The notes under the pieces: generated by a model
Told to the model about the DNA's origin: nothing
Databases searched by the model: none
The model's input: the letters and a program-made list of their open reading frames with translations, nothing else
Program-made: the position numbers and the translations under genes
NCBI GenBank assembly: GCA_964514235.1
Contig: CAZEPV010000008.1
Location: 1-64,000 of the forward strand
Source: JAAYRQ01 sp035647235
Lineage (GTDB): Bacteria > Bacillota > Syntrophomonadia > Syntrophomonadales > Syntrophomonadaceae
DNA: 64,000 bases
Reading direction: 5' to 3'
Part shown: one piece after another, positions 34,063 through 42,885 of the stretch
How the letters are laid out: the number at the start of each line of letters is the position of its first letter
Position numbering within the stretch: position 1 is the stretch's first letter

Positions 34063-36300
34063 ATGGCAGAATGGAAAAAGACTTCCTGCGTCTTGTGCGC
34101 CCAGAATTGTGGTCTGGAAATTAAGGTGGAAGATAATCGTATAACTAGGATAAAGGGGGATAAAGACAACCCACGCAGCCAAGGTTATACTTGCCGAAAA
34201 GGCTTAAGTTTAGCTCATTATACGCATAATGCGGATCGTTTGGAATACCCCTTAAAAAAAGTGGGGGACAGTCATGTCAGAATTAGCTGGGAACAAGCTA
34301 TTACCGAAATCGCAGAAAAGCTCAAGAATATTAAAGATGAATATGGCAGTAAGTCCTTTGCTTACATGGGTGGAGGGAGCTTAGGGGGCCAAATGGAAGT
34401 TGGCTTGGGTCTTAGACTTTTGAGTTTGCTAGGTTCTCGTTATTATTATTCCCCCTTGGCTCAAGAGTTTTCCAACATCTTTTGGGTTGATGGACGTATT
34501 ACCGGCAAGCAAAGCTTAGTTACCCTACCTGATGGTCATAATGCAGATACCTTAGTAGCATGGGGGTGGAATGGCTGGATGAGCCATCAGGAACCTAGAA
34601 CTAGGGATCTTATTCGGGATATGAAAAAAAATCCCGATAAGAGGTTAATTGTTATTGATCCACGTTTGTCGGAAACTGCGGAGAGGGCTGATATTCATTT
34701 GCCTATAAAAGCTGGGACCGATACCATGTTGCTTAAAGCTATGATACGCCTTATTTTAGATAATGGCTGGGAGGATGAAGAATTTTTAGCTAATCATGTA
34801 AATGGCTGGGAGCAAATAGCCCCCTTGTTTGAAGGTTTCGAGGCTAGAAAAGCCATTGAAGATGTATGTCAGCTAAATTATGCTGATGTAGTTGAAGTGA
34901 CCCGCCTTATAGCCCAGACTAAATCGAGTATACATGAGGATCTAGGGATATATATGAATCGGAATTCTACTATTAATTGTTATCTTCTGCATATTTTACG
35001 GGCTATTACAGGCCGTTTTTGTCTTGAAGGTGGGCATATTGTTCCTGCATTTTTATTTCCTATGGGTAGCAATAGTGATGAAAGGAATCCTAAAACTTGG
35101 CGAAGTGTTCATAATGACATGTTCCCAGTGATGGGAGTCTTTCCACCCGCTATTTTTCCTGAAGAGGTTTTAAATGATAATCCAGAACGCTTAAGGGCTT
35201 TAATAGTTAGTGCTTGTAACCCACTACGTTCTTTCCCCGATACCAAAGCCTACGAAAAGGCCTTGGCCGCTTTAGACTTATCCGTGTGTATTGAGGTAGT
35301 CTATAGTGAGACTGCACGCTTATGTGATTATGTTTTACCATCCTTATCTTATTTAGAGACTTATGATACTACTTGTTTTAACTTTTCCTACCCTGAAGTC
35401 TATTTCAATATGCGCCAGCCTGCTCTAGAGCCCCTTAGCCCCGAGACTAAAGAAGGCGCTGCGATTATTTTAGAAATTATAAAAGCTATGGGCTTTTTAC
35501 CCGAAATACCTGAATCCTTATATAAAGCAGGTGGGGAAGGTATAACTGCTTACTTAGGGGCTTTCAATAACTATCTGATGGATAACCCCAAAAATGCTAG
35601 GTTGGCCCCCCTCATTTTAGCGGAGACTTTGGGTAAAACCCTAGGTTCGGTCAATCAAGCTTTGATAGTCGGGCTTTTACTCAATAGTAGTCCAGCATTT
35701 AAAGCAGGTGCAATATCTTTGGGATATCCTGCTGATATAACCATGTTTGAGGAAATGCATAAAAGCATTTTGGCAAATCCACAAGGGCTTATTATATCTA
35801 AATTTACCGAAGATAATTTTAGCATGTTAGCTACCGAGGATAAAAAGTTAGCTTTATATATCGAGGAATTAATCGAACCACTAAAAGCTGCTACAATTAC
35901 ACGTGAATTGGCAGAACTTAGTCTGCCTGATGATTTTCCTTTAATTCTTCATTCTGGCTTACACCACGAAACGGTGGCCAATACAATTCTGCGTAATCCT
36001 AAATGGAATAGGAGTCGTCGGGTTAATACTATGTTTATGAATATAGAAGATGCCAACCGCTTGGGGCTTAATGATGGCGACATGGCGAGGATTACCACCG
36101 CAGCTGCTAGTGCAGAAATAGAAGTGGAAATTAGTCAATATGCTGCGACAGGCTCTGTATACATCCGCCACGGTGGGGGTTTAATTTATGATGGAAAGAA
36201 AATAGGAGTAAATGTTAATAAATTAGTCTTGGCTACTGATAGAGATGAAATGGGTACACCTATGCATAGGCGTATACCTTGTCGGGTGGAAGCCCTTTAA
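34063..36300 (+). CDS. Molybdopterin oxidoreductase, DMSO-reductase family (745 aa), substrate unknown
   Basis: The N-terminus has a [4Fe-4S] site C9-x2-C12-x3-C16-x27-C44. The Mo/W-bis-MGD domains follow, with VIDPRLSETAERADIHLPIKAGTDTMLL and the C-terminal beta-barrel (GLNDGDMARITT). No twin-arginine signal is present, so it is cytoplasmic. At the usual metal-ligand position (Cys, Sec, Ser or Asp in relatives) I see only YYYSPLAQEFSNIFWVDG, so the ligand is unclear and formate dehydrogenase is unlikely. No partner subunit genes adjoin it. ATG 34051 is an alternative start. It is followed directly by an Rrf2 regulator gene. Confidence 0.82.
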   Translation: MAEWKKTSCVLCAQNCGLEIKVEDNRITRIKGDKDNPRSQGYTCRKGLSLAHYTHNADRLEYPLKKVGDSHVRISWEQAITEIAEKLKNIKDEYGSKSFAYMGGGSLGGQMEVGLGLRLLSLLGSRYYYSPLAQEFSNIFWVDGRITGKQSLVTLPDGHNADTLVAWGWNGWMSHQEPRTRDLIRDMKKNPDKRLIVIDPRLSETAERADIHLPIKAGTDTMLLKAMIRLILDNGWEDEEFLANHVNGWEQIAPLFEGFEARKAIEDVCQLNYADVVEVTRLIAQTKSSIHEDLGIYMNRNSTINCYLLHILRAITGRFCLEGGHIVPAFLFPMGSNSDERNPKTWRSVHNDMFPVMGVFPPAIFPEEVLNDNPERLRALIVSACNPLRSFPDTKAYEKALAALDLSVCIEVVYSETARLCDYVLPSLSYLETYDTTCFNFSYPEVYFNMRQPALEPLSPETKEGAAIILEIIKAMGFLPEIPESLYKAGGEGITAYLGAFNNYLMDNPKNARLAPLILAETLGKTLGSVNQALIVGLLLNSSPAFKAGAISLGYPADITMFEEMHKSILANPQGLIISKFTEDNFSMLATEDKKLALYIEELIEPLKAATITRELAELSLPDDFPLILHSGLHHETVANTILRNPKWNRSRRVNTMFMNIEDANRLGLNDGDMARITTAAASAEIEVEISQYAATGSVYIRHGGGLIYDGKKIGVNVNKLVLATDRDEMGTPMHRRIPCRVEAL

Positions 36301-36327
36301 CTCTATAAATTATGAAGGAAGGATAAA

Positions 36328-36825
36328 ATGTTAAGTAGTAGATTTCCAGTTGCAGTACAGATCTTAATAATTATGGCTTGGTGTCCTGATAATGTAAAAA
36401 TTACTAGTGAACTCCTAGCTACTAGTGTCAATACAAATCCCGTTATCATCCGTAGAATTATGGCCTACCTAAAAAACCAAGGCTTGATTACTACTGCTTC
36501 TAGTATTGATGGGGCTAAATTGATCAAAGCAGCTGAGGATATAACCTTGCTAGATGTTTATAAAGCAGTAGAGCTGACTGCTGATAATCAGCTATTCGGT
36601 TTACATGAAAATACTAATCCCCATTGTCCCATAGGTAAGCATATTAATACGGTCCTAAAAACCCATTTAGGTGAAGCTAGAAGGGCCTTAGAAAATAGTT
36701 TATCCGAGATAAGTATAAGCGAATTGACTAAGGAATTTAGCCCTTTTGCTGAATTTTATAATAATTTAGGTCTGGATGGGGCTAAAAAACTAGCCCCATT
36801 TCCCCCATTGCTAGAGACCAAATAA
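36328..36825 (+). CDS. Rrf2-family transcriptional regulator (165 aa)
   Basis: A winged-helix N-terminus (RFPVAVQILIIMAW...LATSVNTNPVIIRRIMAYLKNQGLITT) and the Rrf2 C-terminal dimerisation helix. Only one conserved cysteine is seen, in NPHCPIGKHI, rather than the three that hold the iron-sulfur cluster of IscR or NsrR. It therefore resembles the YwnA/HypR group, which senses by thiol chemistry. It starts 27 bases after the molybdoenzyme gene and may regulate this small cluster. Confidence 0.87.
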   Translation: MLSSRFPVAVQILIIMAWCPDNVKITSELLATSVNTNPVIIRRIMAYLKNQGLITTASSIDGAKLIKAAEDITLLDVYKAVELTADNQLFGLHENTNPHCPIGKHINTVLKTHLGEARRALENSLSEISISELTKEFSPFAEFYNNLGLDGAKKLAPFPPLLETK

Positions 36826-36902
36826 TTATCATCTTTTATCCAGTCTATCTCAGCATTATTCCCCGTATATTTTATATAAAGTAACTTTATAGGGGGATTT
36901 TA

Positions 36903-37589
36903 ATGGTGAGACCGATAATTGGGATTACGGGTAACTTTAACTATGGGGAGGATCTGGTTTGGCTAAAAAGGGATTATATTGCATCGGTTAATAGGGCAGG
37001 TGGAATTGCCATAATTCTCCCCCCAACTGAAGAAAATGATATTTTAAACCATTATATTAATATATGTAATGGTTTTTTATTCTCTGGCGGTGGGGATATT
37101 GATCCCAACTATTGGGGGGAAATGCCTGATAGGAGATTGGGGGAAATAAATCCTATCAGAGATAGTTTTGAATATAAGTTGGCCCAAAAGGTTTTAGGGG
37201 GTTCACGGCCCATCCTGGGTATATGTAGGGGATGCCAATTATTGAACGTAGCCATGGGTGGCAGTATTATCCAAGACATAAATTCTAGAATTTCTCATAC
37301 GCAAAAGGCCCCCAGAGATTATACATTTCATGCTATAGTAATAGAGGAGGGCTCCATACTTAGAGAAATTGTTAAGGCCCCAAGTATTAGGGTAAATAGT
37401 TTCCATCATCAAGCTATTAAAAAGCTAGGAAGGGGATTGAAAGTGAGTGCTGTGGCCCCTGACGGTATCATTGAGGCTGTAGAAAGCACCAAACATGCCT
37501 TTGTACTAGGAATACAATGGCACCCAGAATGTTTGACAGATAAAAATTCTTACTTACTTTTCCGAGCCTTAGTAGAAAATAGTAGATAA
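36903..37589 (+). CDS. Class I glutamine amidotransferase-like hydrolase (peptidase C26, 228 aa)
   Basis: Resembles gamma-glutamyl-gamma-aminobutyrate hydrolase (PuuD type). The nucleophile Cys is in GICRGCQLLNVAMGG; the His-Glu pair is in GIQWHPECL; FSGGGDIDPNYWGE is the C26 hallmark. Members hydrolyse gamma-glutamyl amides. No polyamine genes are nearby, so the substrate is uncertain. A GGGGG ribosome-binding site precedes the ATG. It lies 77 bases after the Rrf2 gene and upstream of an amidohydrolase. Confidence 0.87.
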   Translation: MVRPIIGITGNFNYGEDLVWLKRDYIASVNRAGGIAIILPPTEENDILNHYINICNGFLFSGGGDIDPNYWGEMPDRRLGEINPIRDSFEYKLAQKVLGGSRPILGICRGCQLLNVAMGGSIIQDINSRISHTQKAPRDYTFHAIVIEEGSILREIVKAPSIRVNSFHHQAIKKLGRGLKVSAVAPDGIIEAVESTKHAFVLGIQWHPECLTDKNSYLLFRALVENSR

Positions 37590-37671
37590 AGTATCACAGA
37601 AAGTTGCTGGACTTATTAGCGCACCAAGTAAGTCTTTCATCATAATATATGGTAGAGGAAGGAGTATTCTT

Positions 37672-38823
37672 ATGTTTGCGATTAAGGGGGGTAAAATTTT
37701 TACCCAAAATAATAATCAAATAGTCAATGACGGAATTATTTTAATTGTAGGTGACCAGATTAAGGCAGTAGGGCGGGATATTGACATCCCAAAGGATTGC
37801 AAAATTTATGATATGACGGGGAAATATATTACCCCAGGCTTGATTGATGCCCATACCCACATAGGTTTAGATGAAGAAATTTACCGTATTGAAGGTAATG
37901 ATGTTAATGAAATAGGCAGCCCGACTACTCCTTATTTACGGGCCATGGATGGGGTGAATTTTTTTGATTTAGCTTTTGCGGATGCGGTTAAGGGTGGGGT
38001 TACACGGTCACTTTGTATGCCTGGTAGTGCTAACATTTTAGGGGGGCAGGCAGTCTTTTTAAGACATTTGGCTTCAAGTCCAGCTAATATGGTTTATAAG
38101 TCTTCCTTTGCTTTGAAGGCAGCTTTAGGAGAAAACCCCAAAAGGGTTTATGCCCAGGAAAAAAAGATGCCTCGGACCCGCATGGCCAATGCTAGTTTGT
38201 TAAGGGAAGCCTTCTATAAAGCAGCTAAATTAATGGAAAAGGATAAAAAAAAGATTAGTGCTGAGGAAGAATTTAAACAAGATGCAGTAATTAAAGTCCT
38301 AAAAAAAGAAATCCCCTTGCTTTTACATGTCCATCGAGCCGATGACATTTTAACCGCTTTAAGGATTAAAGATGAGTTTGATTTTAATCTCATTATCCAA
38401 CATGGTACAGAAGCATTTTTAGTAGTAGATGAACTAATCAAGAGGAATGTGCCAGTATCTTTAGGACCTCTTTTTGTCAATAGAAGTAAAGTGGAGATGA
38501 AGGAAGTTTCATTTGCCAATGCTTTTAAATTGGATAAGGCAGGAATTAAATTTAGCTTTATTACAGATCATCCAGTTACACCGATCGAACATTTACGTGT
38601 TTGTGCAGCACTCGCTGTAAGAGAAGGCCTAAATGAAGATACTGCATTACGAGCCTTGACTATCAATCCTGCTGAGATGCTTGGGGTTGATAATGAATTG
38701 GGCTCTATAGCCCCAGGTAAACAGGCTGATTTTGTAGTCTATGATAATCACCCCTTAGAATTTAATGCTAAGGTATTAATGGTAGTTGTTGATGGTCTTA
38801 TTTGGGGGGATAATCTTGGATAG
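37672..38823 (+). CDS. Metal-dependent amidohydrolase (383 aa)
   Basis: A TIM-barrel amidohydrolase of the imidazolonepropionase/dihydroorotase-like superfamily. The first metal motif is DAHTHIGLDE; further metal or substrate residues are in LHVHRADD, LIIQHGTEAF and ITDHPVTP. The small flanking beta-sandwich is closed by LGSIAPGKQADFVVYD. It hydrolyses C-N bonds in cyclic amides or related compounds; the exact substrate is not evident. It is followed by a small gene whose start lies inside its last codons. Confidence 0.86.
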   Translation: MFAIKGGKIFTQNNNQIVNDGIILIVGDQIKAVGRDIDIPKDCKIYDMTGKYITPGLIDAHTHIGLDEEIYRIEGNDVNEIGSPTTPYLRAMDGVNFFDLAFADAVKGGVTRSLCMPGSANILGGQAVFLRHLASSPANMVYKSSFALKAALGENPKRVYAQEKKMPRTRMANASLLREAFYKAAKLMEKDKKKISAEEEFKQDAVIKVLKKEIPLLLHVHRADDILTALRIKDEFDFNLIIQHGTEAFLVVDELIKRNVPVSLGPLFVNRSKVEMKEVSFANAFKLDKAGIKFSFITDHPVTPIEHLRVCAALAVREGLNEDTALRALTINPAEMLGVDNELGSIAPGKQADFVVYDNHPLEFNAKVLMVVVDGLIWGDNLG

Positions 38824-39007
38824 AGGAGATATATTTACAGTTTATGTTGATGGTATGGTTATGACGGTTTGTGTTTTAGGATTTTATAGTGAAGAATATT
38901 CTGGTGAAGAAATGGTGATTTTAGCGGTGGTCAATCAGGATAATCTGGTACATGTGCCTTTAACAGATATAAGATCTATATTTAGGCAAAATAAGTATAT
39001 GCATTAA
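38816..39007 (+). CDS. Small protein of unknown function (63 aa)
   Basis: Read from TTG 38816, which overlaps the amidohydrolase stop and follows GGGGGGAT at six bases, the protein is MDRGDIFTVYVDGMVMT...MHVPL-like: short beta-strand segments, no membrane helix and no recognised motif. The overlap with the amidohydrolase gene and the terminator that follows suggest a real, translationally coupled gene. No function can be assigned. Confidence 0.6.
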   Translation: MDRGDIFTVYVDGMVMTVCVLGFYSEEYSGEEMVILAVVNQDNLVHVPLTDIRSIFRQNKYMH

Positions 39008-39051
39008 GGATTATTAATTATCAATTATCAATTTTGAATTTTAAATTATAG

Positions 39052-39083
39052 AGGGAAAGCTTAAGGCTTTCCCTTTTGTTTTG
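39052..39083 (+). terminator. Terminator after the amidohydrolase cluster
   Basis: AGGGAAAGC (39052-39060) pairs with GCTTTCCCT (39066-39074) around TTAAG, followed by TTTGTTTTG. Confidence 0.85.
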
Positions 39084-39218
39084 ATAAAAATCATATGTCT
39101 CAATCCCATAAAAGCGGAGTTCATGCATTTTTACCACTATTTACTTCAAGGAATTTCGACTTTTACTTTGAATTAACTAAAGTGAAGTATAAAAGAAAAG
39201 TTGAGGTGTTAGAAAAAA

Positions 39219-40616
39219 TTGAAGTTTAGATTTACTACATTATTAAGCCTAGTTTTACTAATTACATTTAGTTTTAGTTTTTCGGTCAGTGCCAATCCTA
39301 CAGTTAAGGTTAATGGTCAAGTCAAAGAGTACAAGCCTGGTGTCGAAATAAAAAATAATCGAACCATGATTCCATTAAGGTCTATTGTTGAAGATGAAGT
39401 ATTTGCTGGGGAAGTATTTTGGGACAGCCTACTTAAAAAAATTGCTCTAAATTGCCAAGGTAAATACATAGAATTTTTTATAAATGATAATAAAGCCAAT
39501 GTGGATGGAAGGTCGTATCAACTAGATGTTAGTCCCTATATAAAGGATGATCGTAGCTATGTACCCCTACGGTTTTTATCCGAAATATTAGGTGCGCTAG
39601 TAAGCTACGACAGTAAGCTACAGGAAGTAAATATTAATTTTGAGGGGGGGAACCAAGAAGTACAAGGCCCATCAGGACCGGCTTTAAAACCCTTACCTCA
39701 AAAATCTGAAGTATTTGCTTATTACTATTATAAGGCTTTCCCAGAATTCAAGCAGAATGCTCATTTATTCGATAGTGTAGCCTTTAGATGGTTTGAAACT
39801 AATTATCGGGGCGATGTATTTTACGAATATCAGGATGATTTTAAGGAAATTTTGAAATTTGCGGACGAAAAGGGAATTAATAAATATGCTAGTGTAGTTT
39901 TAATGGATTCTAATGCATTGCATACTCTTTTATCGGTTCCCCAAAATAGGGCCCGTTTTATTAATAATATTATTGAAATAGTGAAAAGGGATAAGTATGA
40001 TGGGGTTGATATTGATTTTGAATTCATTAATCCCCAAGATGGTATATATTTTACCCTCTTTCTCAAGGAATTGAAAAATGCTTTAGGGCCAAATATACCA
40101 TTGTCAGTAGCTGTTTTTGCTCGGACAAGCAATGATAAATGGGCTACTCCTTACGAGTACCAAAAGATAGGACAAATTGTAGATAAGCTTATTGTTATGG
40201 CCTACGATTATTCTTATCCTGCCAGCAGTCCTGGTCCTGTAGCCCCCTTATGGTGGGTGGAGGAAGTAGCCAAGTACATGGCTACTAATATAGCACCTGA
40301 AAAAGTAATGCTAGGCTTACCAACTTATGGATATGATTGGCCGACGGGGGGCAGAGCTACTACAGTAACCGCATCCCGCTTGGCTTCTACTAAAGCCCAG
40401 TACAGATTAACGGAAAAATTCGATTATAATAGTATGAGCCCTAGCTACACCTACTACGATAATTGGGGCAACTACCATCAAATTTGGATGGAAAATGAAG
40501 CTAGCTTAGCCGAAAAACTTAAAATAGCCGATAAATATGGTTTGGGTGGAGTTTCATTTTGGAGAATAGGCAATGGTTTTACTGATTTGTACAATTTGTT
40601 AGAGAAAACGAGATAA
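39219..40616 (+). CDS. Secreted glycoside hydrolase family 18 protein with a copper-amine-oxidase-type N-terminal domain
   Basis: A signal peptide (about residues 1-25) is followed by a copper-amine-oxidase N-terminal-like domain (about 28-145, with NNRTMIPLRSIVEDE and DDRSYVPLRFLSEILGA). A GH18 barrel spans about 165-465. The catalytic DxxDxDxE motif is YDGVDIDFE with Glu268, and KLIVMAYDYSYP is also typical. In spore formers similar enzymes (YaaH/SleL type) act on cortex or wall N-acetylglucosamine polymers. The amine-oxidase-like domain is thought to bind the wall. It starts at TTG 39219 after GAGGTG. Confidence 0.87.
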   Translation: MKFRFTTLLSLVLLITFSFSFSVSANPTVKVNGQVKEYKPGVEIKNNRTMIPLRSIVEDEVFAGEVFWDSLLKKIALNCQGKYIEFFINDNKANVDGRSYQLDVSPYIKDDRSYVPLRFLSEILGALVSYDSKLQEVNINFEGGNQEVQGPSGPALKPLPQKSEVFAYYYYKAFPEFKQNAHLFDSVAFRWFETNYRGDVFYEYQDDFKEILKFADEKGINKYASVVLMDSNALHTLLSVPQNRARFINNIIEIVKRDKYDGVDIDFEFINPQDGIYFTLFLKELKNALGPNIPLSVAVFARTSNDKWATPYEYQKIGQIVDKLIVMAYDYSYPASSPGPVAPLWWVEEVAKYMATNIAPEKVMLGLPTYGYDWPTGGRATTVTASRLASTKAQYRLTEKFDYNSMSPSYTYYDNWGNYHQIWMENEASLAEKLKIADKYGLGGVSFWRIGNGFTDLYNLLEKTR

Positions 40617-40642
40617 ATAGAAAATAAAAAGAAGGCTTTATG

Positions 40643-40704
40643 ATACTCCCAAAGTAGCTAATCCAATTAATTAAAATCGGATTAACTACCTGGGGGTATT
40701 TTTT
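40643..40704 (+). terminator. Terminator after the GH18 gene
   Basis: An imperfect long stem, ATACTCCC...GTAGCTAATCC with GGATTAACTAC...GGGGGTAT, is followed by TTTTTTA. The remaining ~190 bases before the next gene hold nothing I recognise. Confidence 0.75.
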
Positions 40705-40896
40705 ATGATTAAATTTTGTATGGAAAATTACGTCATGTGCCTATAAATTCTAGATAAGGCAAATGCCATAAAGTATTTCGTTTTAAATACAAATAATCGC
40801 AGGAATTAAAGGGGCTTTTGTCAAAAGGGAGAATATACATATTGTAGAGTTTGAAGTCTAATAATAACGCAAATAAATATTGAGGAGGAATGTGAT

Positions 40897-42024
40897 GTGT
40901 TTTGTCCAAAATGCGGTAGTGAACAATCGGAAGATGCCGTTTTTTGTACTAACTGTGGGGAGAAGATAGGGGAAAAAATAGCAAGTGATCTGGAAAGTCC
41001 TGAAAATGAAATGGGAGAAAGACCTGGGGGACTAAAAACCCCTGCTGCTGCTTCTAGTCCAAGCCCATCTCGGAAGTTAATCTTAAGTATAGCTGCAGCA
41101 TTAGTGGTAATAATTGTGGGCTTCTATGTATTTACGGCTTTTATACCCCCTAGCTTGGCTAAGTCAATTAAATCTTTGGATAAATTAGGCTCTTATAAGC
41201 AAGAACTGGTTGTCAGTATCCCTTATGAATCCCAATTTAATATGTCTTCTGAAACAGACAAGAAACTGGGGCGTACTCATTCTAGGATGAAATATGAGGG
41301 TGAGACTTATGATATATACAATGAGCCTGGACGTATGATAATTGGCCTAGAAGATTACCATAGTTATGCCGCTATAAACTGGGAACAAAGTAATGATAAA
41401 CTTATGAGCGAATATGTAAACTCTATTGAAAAGGATCTAGCTCAAATTACTAAAGTGGTTAAAAATGAAATAATCAAACCCAAGGCAGACACGTCCTTTA
41501 AAAGGGAAACAATTAGAACCCCAGATGGTAATAGTATTAAAGTTAAACAATACCAGCTAAAATTAGTGGGTAATACCCTAGCAGATATTTGGATTGATAT
41601 TGGCAATCGTGTAGATACTGATGCTGGTTTTAGAGATAACATTTATTCGATAATAAATAAAAGTATTGATTTTATTGAAGATACATATGGTGATGCCATA
41701 AAGGAAAATAGCTATGAAGATTTCGATATCATCCGTTCCGAGGCTATAGCAAGTATTGATGAGATGGGTGAGCTCCTTGCGGATGCCGATAATCTAGAAT
41801 ATTTACGTGAGGACCTTAAAAGGATTTCACTAGATACAACGATCAGCTATGATAGCAAAAATAGACCAGTAGAATTTTATTTTAGTTTAGGCACTCCTGA
41901 TGGTAGCATGAAAATTAAAAATACTATCTACGGTTTCAACCAGCCCGTAAATATTCATTTTCCTGATGAAATGGATATAACCGATATCATAACATTGAAT
42001 GACCTATTTTGGATTTTCTATTAA
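40897..42024 (+). CDS. Zinc-ribbon membrane-anchored protein of unknown function (375 aa)
   Basis: The N-terminal zinc ribbon MFCPKCGSEQSEDAVFCTNCG (two CxxC pairs) is followed by a low-complexity linker, one transmembrane helix (about residues 65-88, LILSIAAALVVIIVGFYVFTAF), and a ~285-residue extracytoplasmic domain with no motif known to me. Zinc-ribbon/TM proteins of this kind are common in Clostridia and usually uncharacterised. It starts at GTG 40897 after GAGGAGG. The next gene encodes a second zinc-ribbon membrane protein. Confidence 0.82.
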   Translation: MFCPKCGSEQSEDAVFCTNCGEKIGEKIASDLESPENEMGERPGGLKTPAAASSPSPSRKLILSIAAALVVIIVGFYVFTAFIPPSLAKSIKSLDKLGSYKQELVVSIPYESQFNMSSETDKKLGRTHSRMKYEGETYDIYNEPGRMIIGLEDYHSYAAINWEQSNDKLMSEYVNSIEKDLAQITKVVKNEIIKPKADTSFKRETIRTPDGNSIKVKQYQLKLVGNTLADIWIDIGNRVDTDAGFRDNIYSIINKSIDFIEDTYGDAIKENSYEDFDIIRSEAIASIDEMGELLADADNLEYLREDLKRISLDTTISYDSKNRPVEFYFSLGTPDGSMKIKNTIYGFNQPVNIHFPDEMDITDIITLNDLFWIFY

Positions 42025-42061
42025 AAACTAAAATTAATAAATTCAGGGAAGGGGAATATAA

Positions 42062-42802
42062 ATGTATTGTAAAAATTGTAGGCAAGAAATTAAAGAAGGC
42101 GACTTGTTTTGTATGAATTGTGGTATACCTGTAGAAGAAAGTGAAGCCGCTGGTGAAAACAAGCTTAAGGAAATTGATAGCGAAAAAATACGGGGCTATT
42201 TTAATGACATAAAGAAAGTTTTACTTAATATGTTGGTTTCACCTATGACAACTACACAAATTATAGCCCGTTCACCACTAAGGGAAGGCAGTTTCATATT
42301 GGCAGGCTTACTAGCAGTAACATACGGTCTAATAAATATGTGGATTGTGCAGAGGGCCTTTAGCCAAATTATGAATACAATGTCGGCATTTTTGGGCTTC
42401 GGCTATAATTCATTTTACGGTATGGGTGCCGAATATGGGCCGATTTTTGGTTATTCGCTTCTGCTTTTTCTTATAGCTCTGGGTGGCTTATTTTTAGGGG
42501 TACTCCTGGCTGGAAAGTATATCTTTAAAGGGAACAGGGATCCATATGTAGCCTGGAATGTAGCGATGGTTTCCACTATCCCATATGTGGCAAGTCTATT
42601 ATTGGCAGTAATTTTATCTTATTTATCACTTTATTTAAGTTTGGCACTTATATTAATTGGGGTGATACTTGCCATTTTATCACTCTTTAGGGGGATTAAT
42701 GCGGGTATGGGTATCAATTTTGATAATAGTGCTTTTGCTACCCCCATAGCAATATTCGCTATGAACTTAATTTTACTAATAGCCATTAAAATTATTATCT
42801 AA
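42062..42802 (+). CDS. Zinc-ribbon multi-pass membrane protein, Yip1-like (246 aa)
   Basis: MYCKNCRQEIKEGDLFCMNCG is a zinc ribbon like that of the upstream neighbour. It is followed by about five hydrophobic segments (roughly residues 75-95, 125-150, 165-190, 192-212, 225-245), resembling YIP1-family membrane domains. The function is unknown. It begins 37 bases after the preceding zinc-ribbon gene with a GGGAAGGGG ribosome-binding site, so the two form an operon. A strong hairpin follows. Confidence 0.78.
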   Translation: MYCKNCRQEIKEGDLFCMNCGIPVEESEAAGENKLKEIDSEKIRGYFNDIKKVLLNMLVSPMTTTQIIARSPLREGSFILAGLLAVTYGLINMWIVQRAFSQIMNTMSAFLGFGYNSFYGMGAEYGPIFGYSLLLFLIALGGLFLGVLLAGKYIFKGNRDPYVAWNVAMVSTIPYVASLLLAVILSYLSLYLSLALILIGVILAILSLFRGINAGMGINFDNSAFATPIAIFAMNLILLIAIKIII

Positions 42803-42841
42803 TCGGTAGATAAGAAATAGATTAACATTCGTGACCATAAA

Positions 42842-42872
42842 AAGATGGTTCCCCAGCAAGGGGAACCATCTT
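42842..42872. terminator. Bidirectional terminator between convergent genes
   Basis: AAGATGGTTCCCC (42842-42854) and GGGGAACCATCTT (42860-42872) are perfect complements around AGCAA. The hairpin serves the zinc-ribbon operon and, on the other strand, CoA-transferase 3. Confidence 0.8.
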
Positions 42873-42885
42873 CGTTATTAAAATA

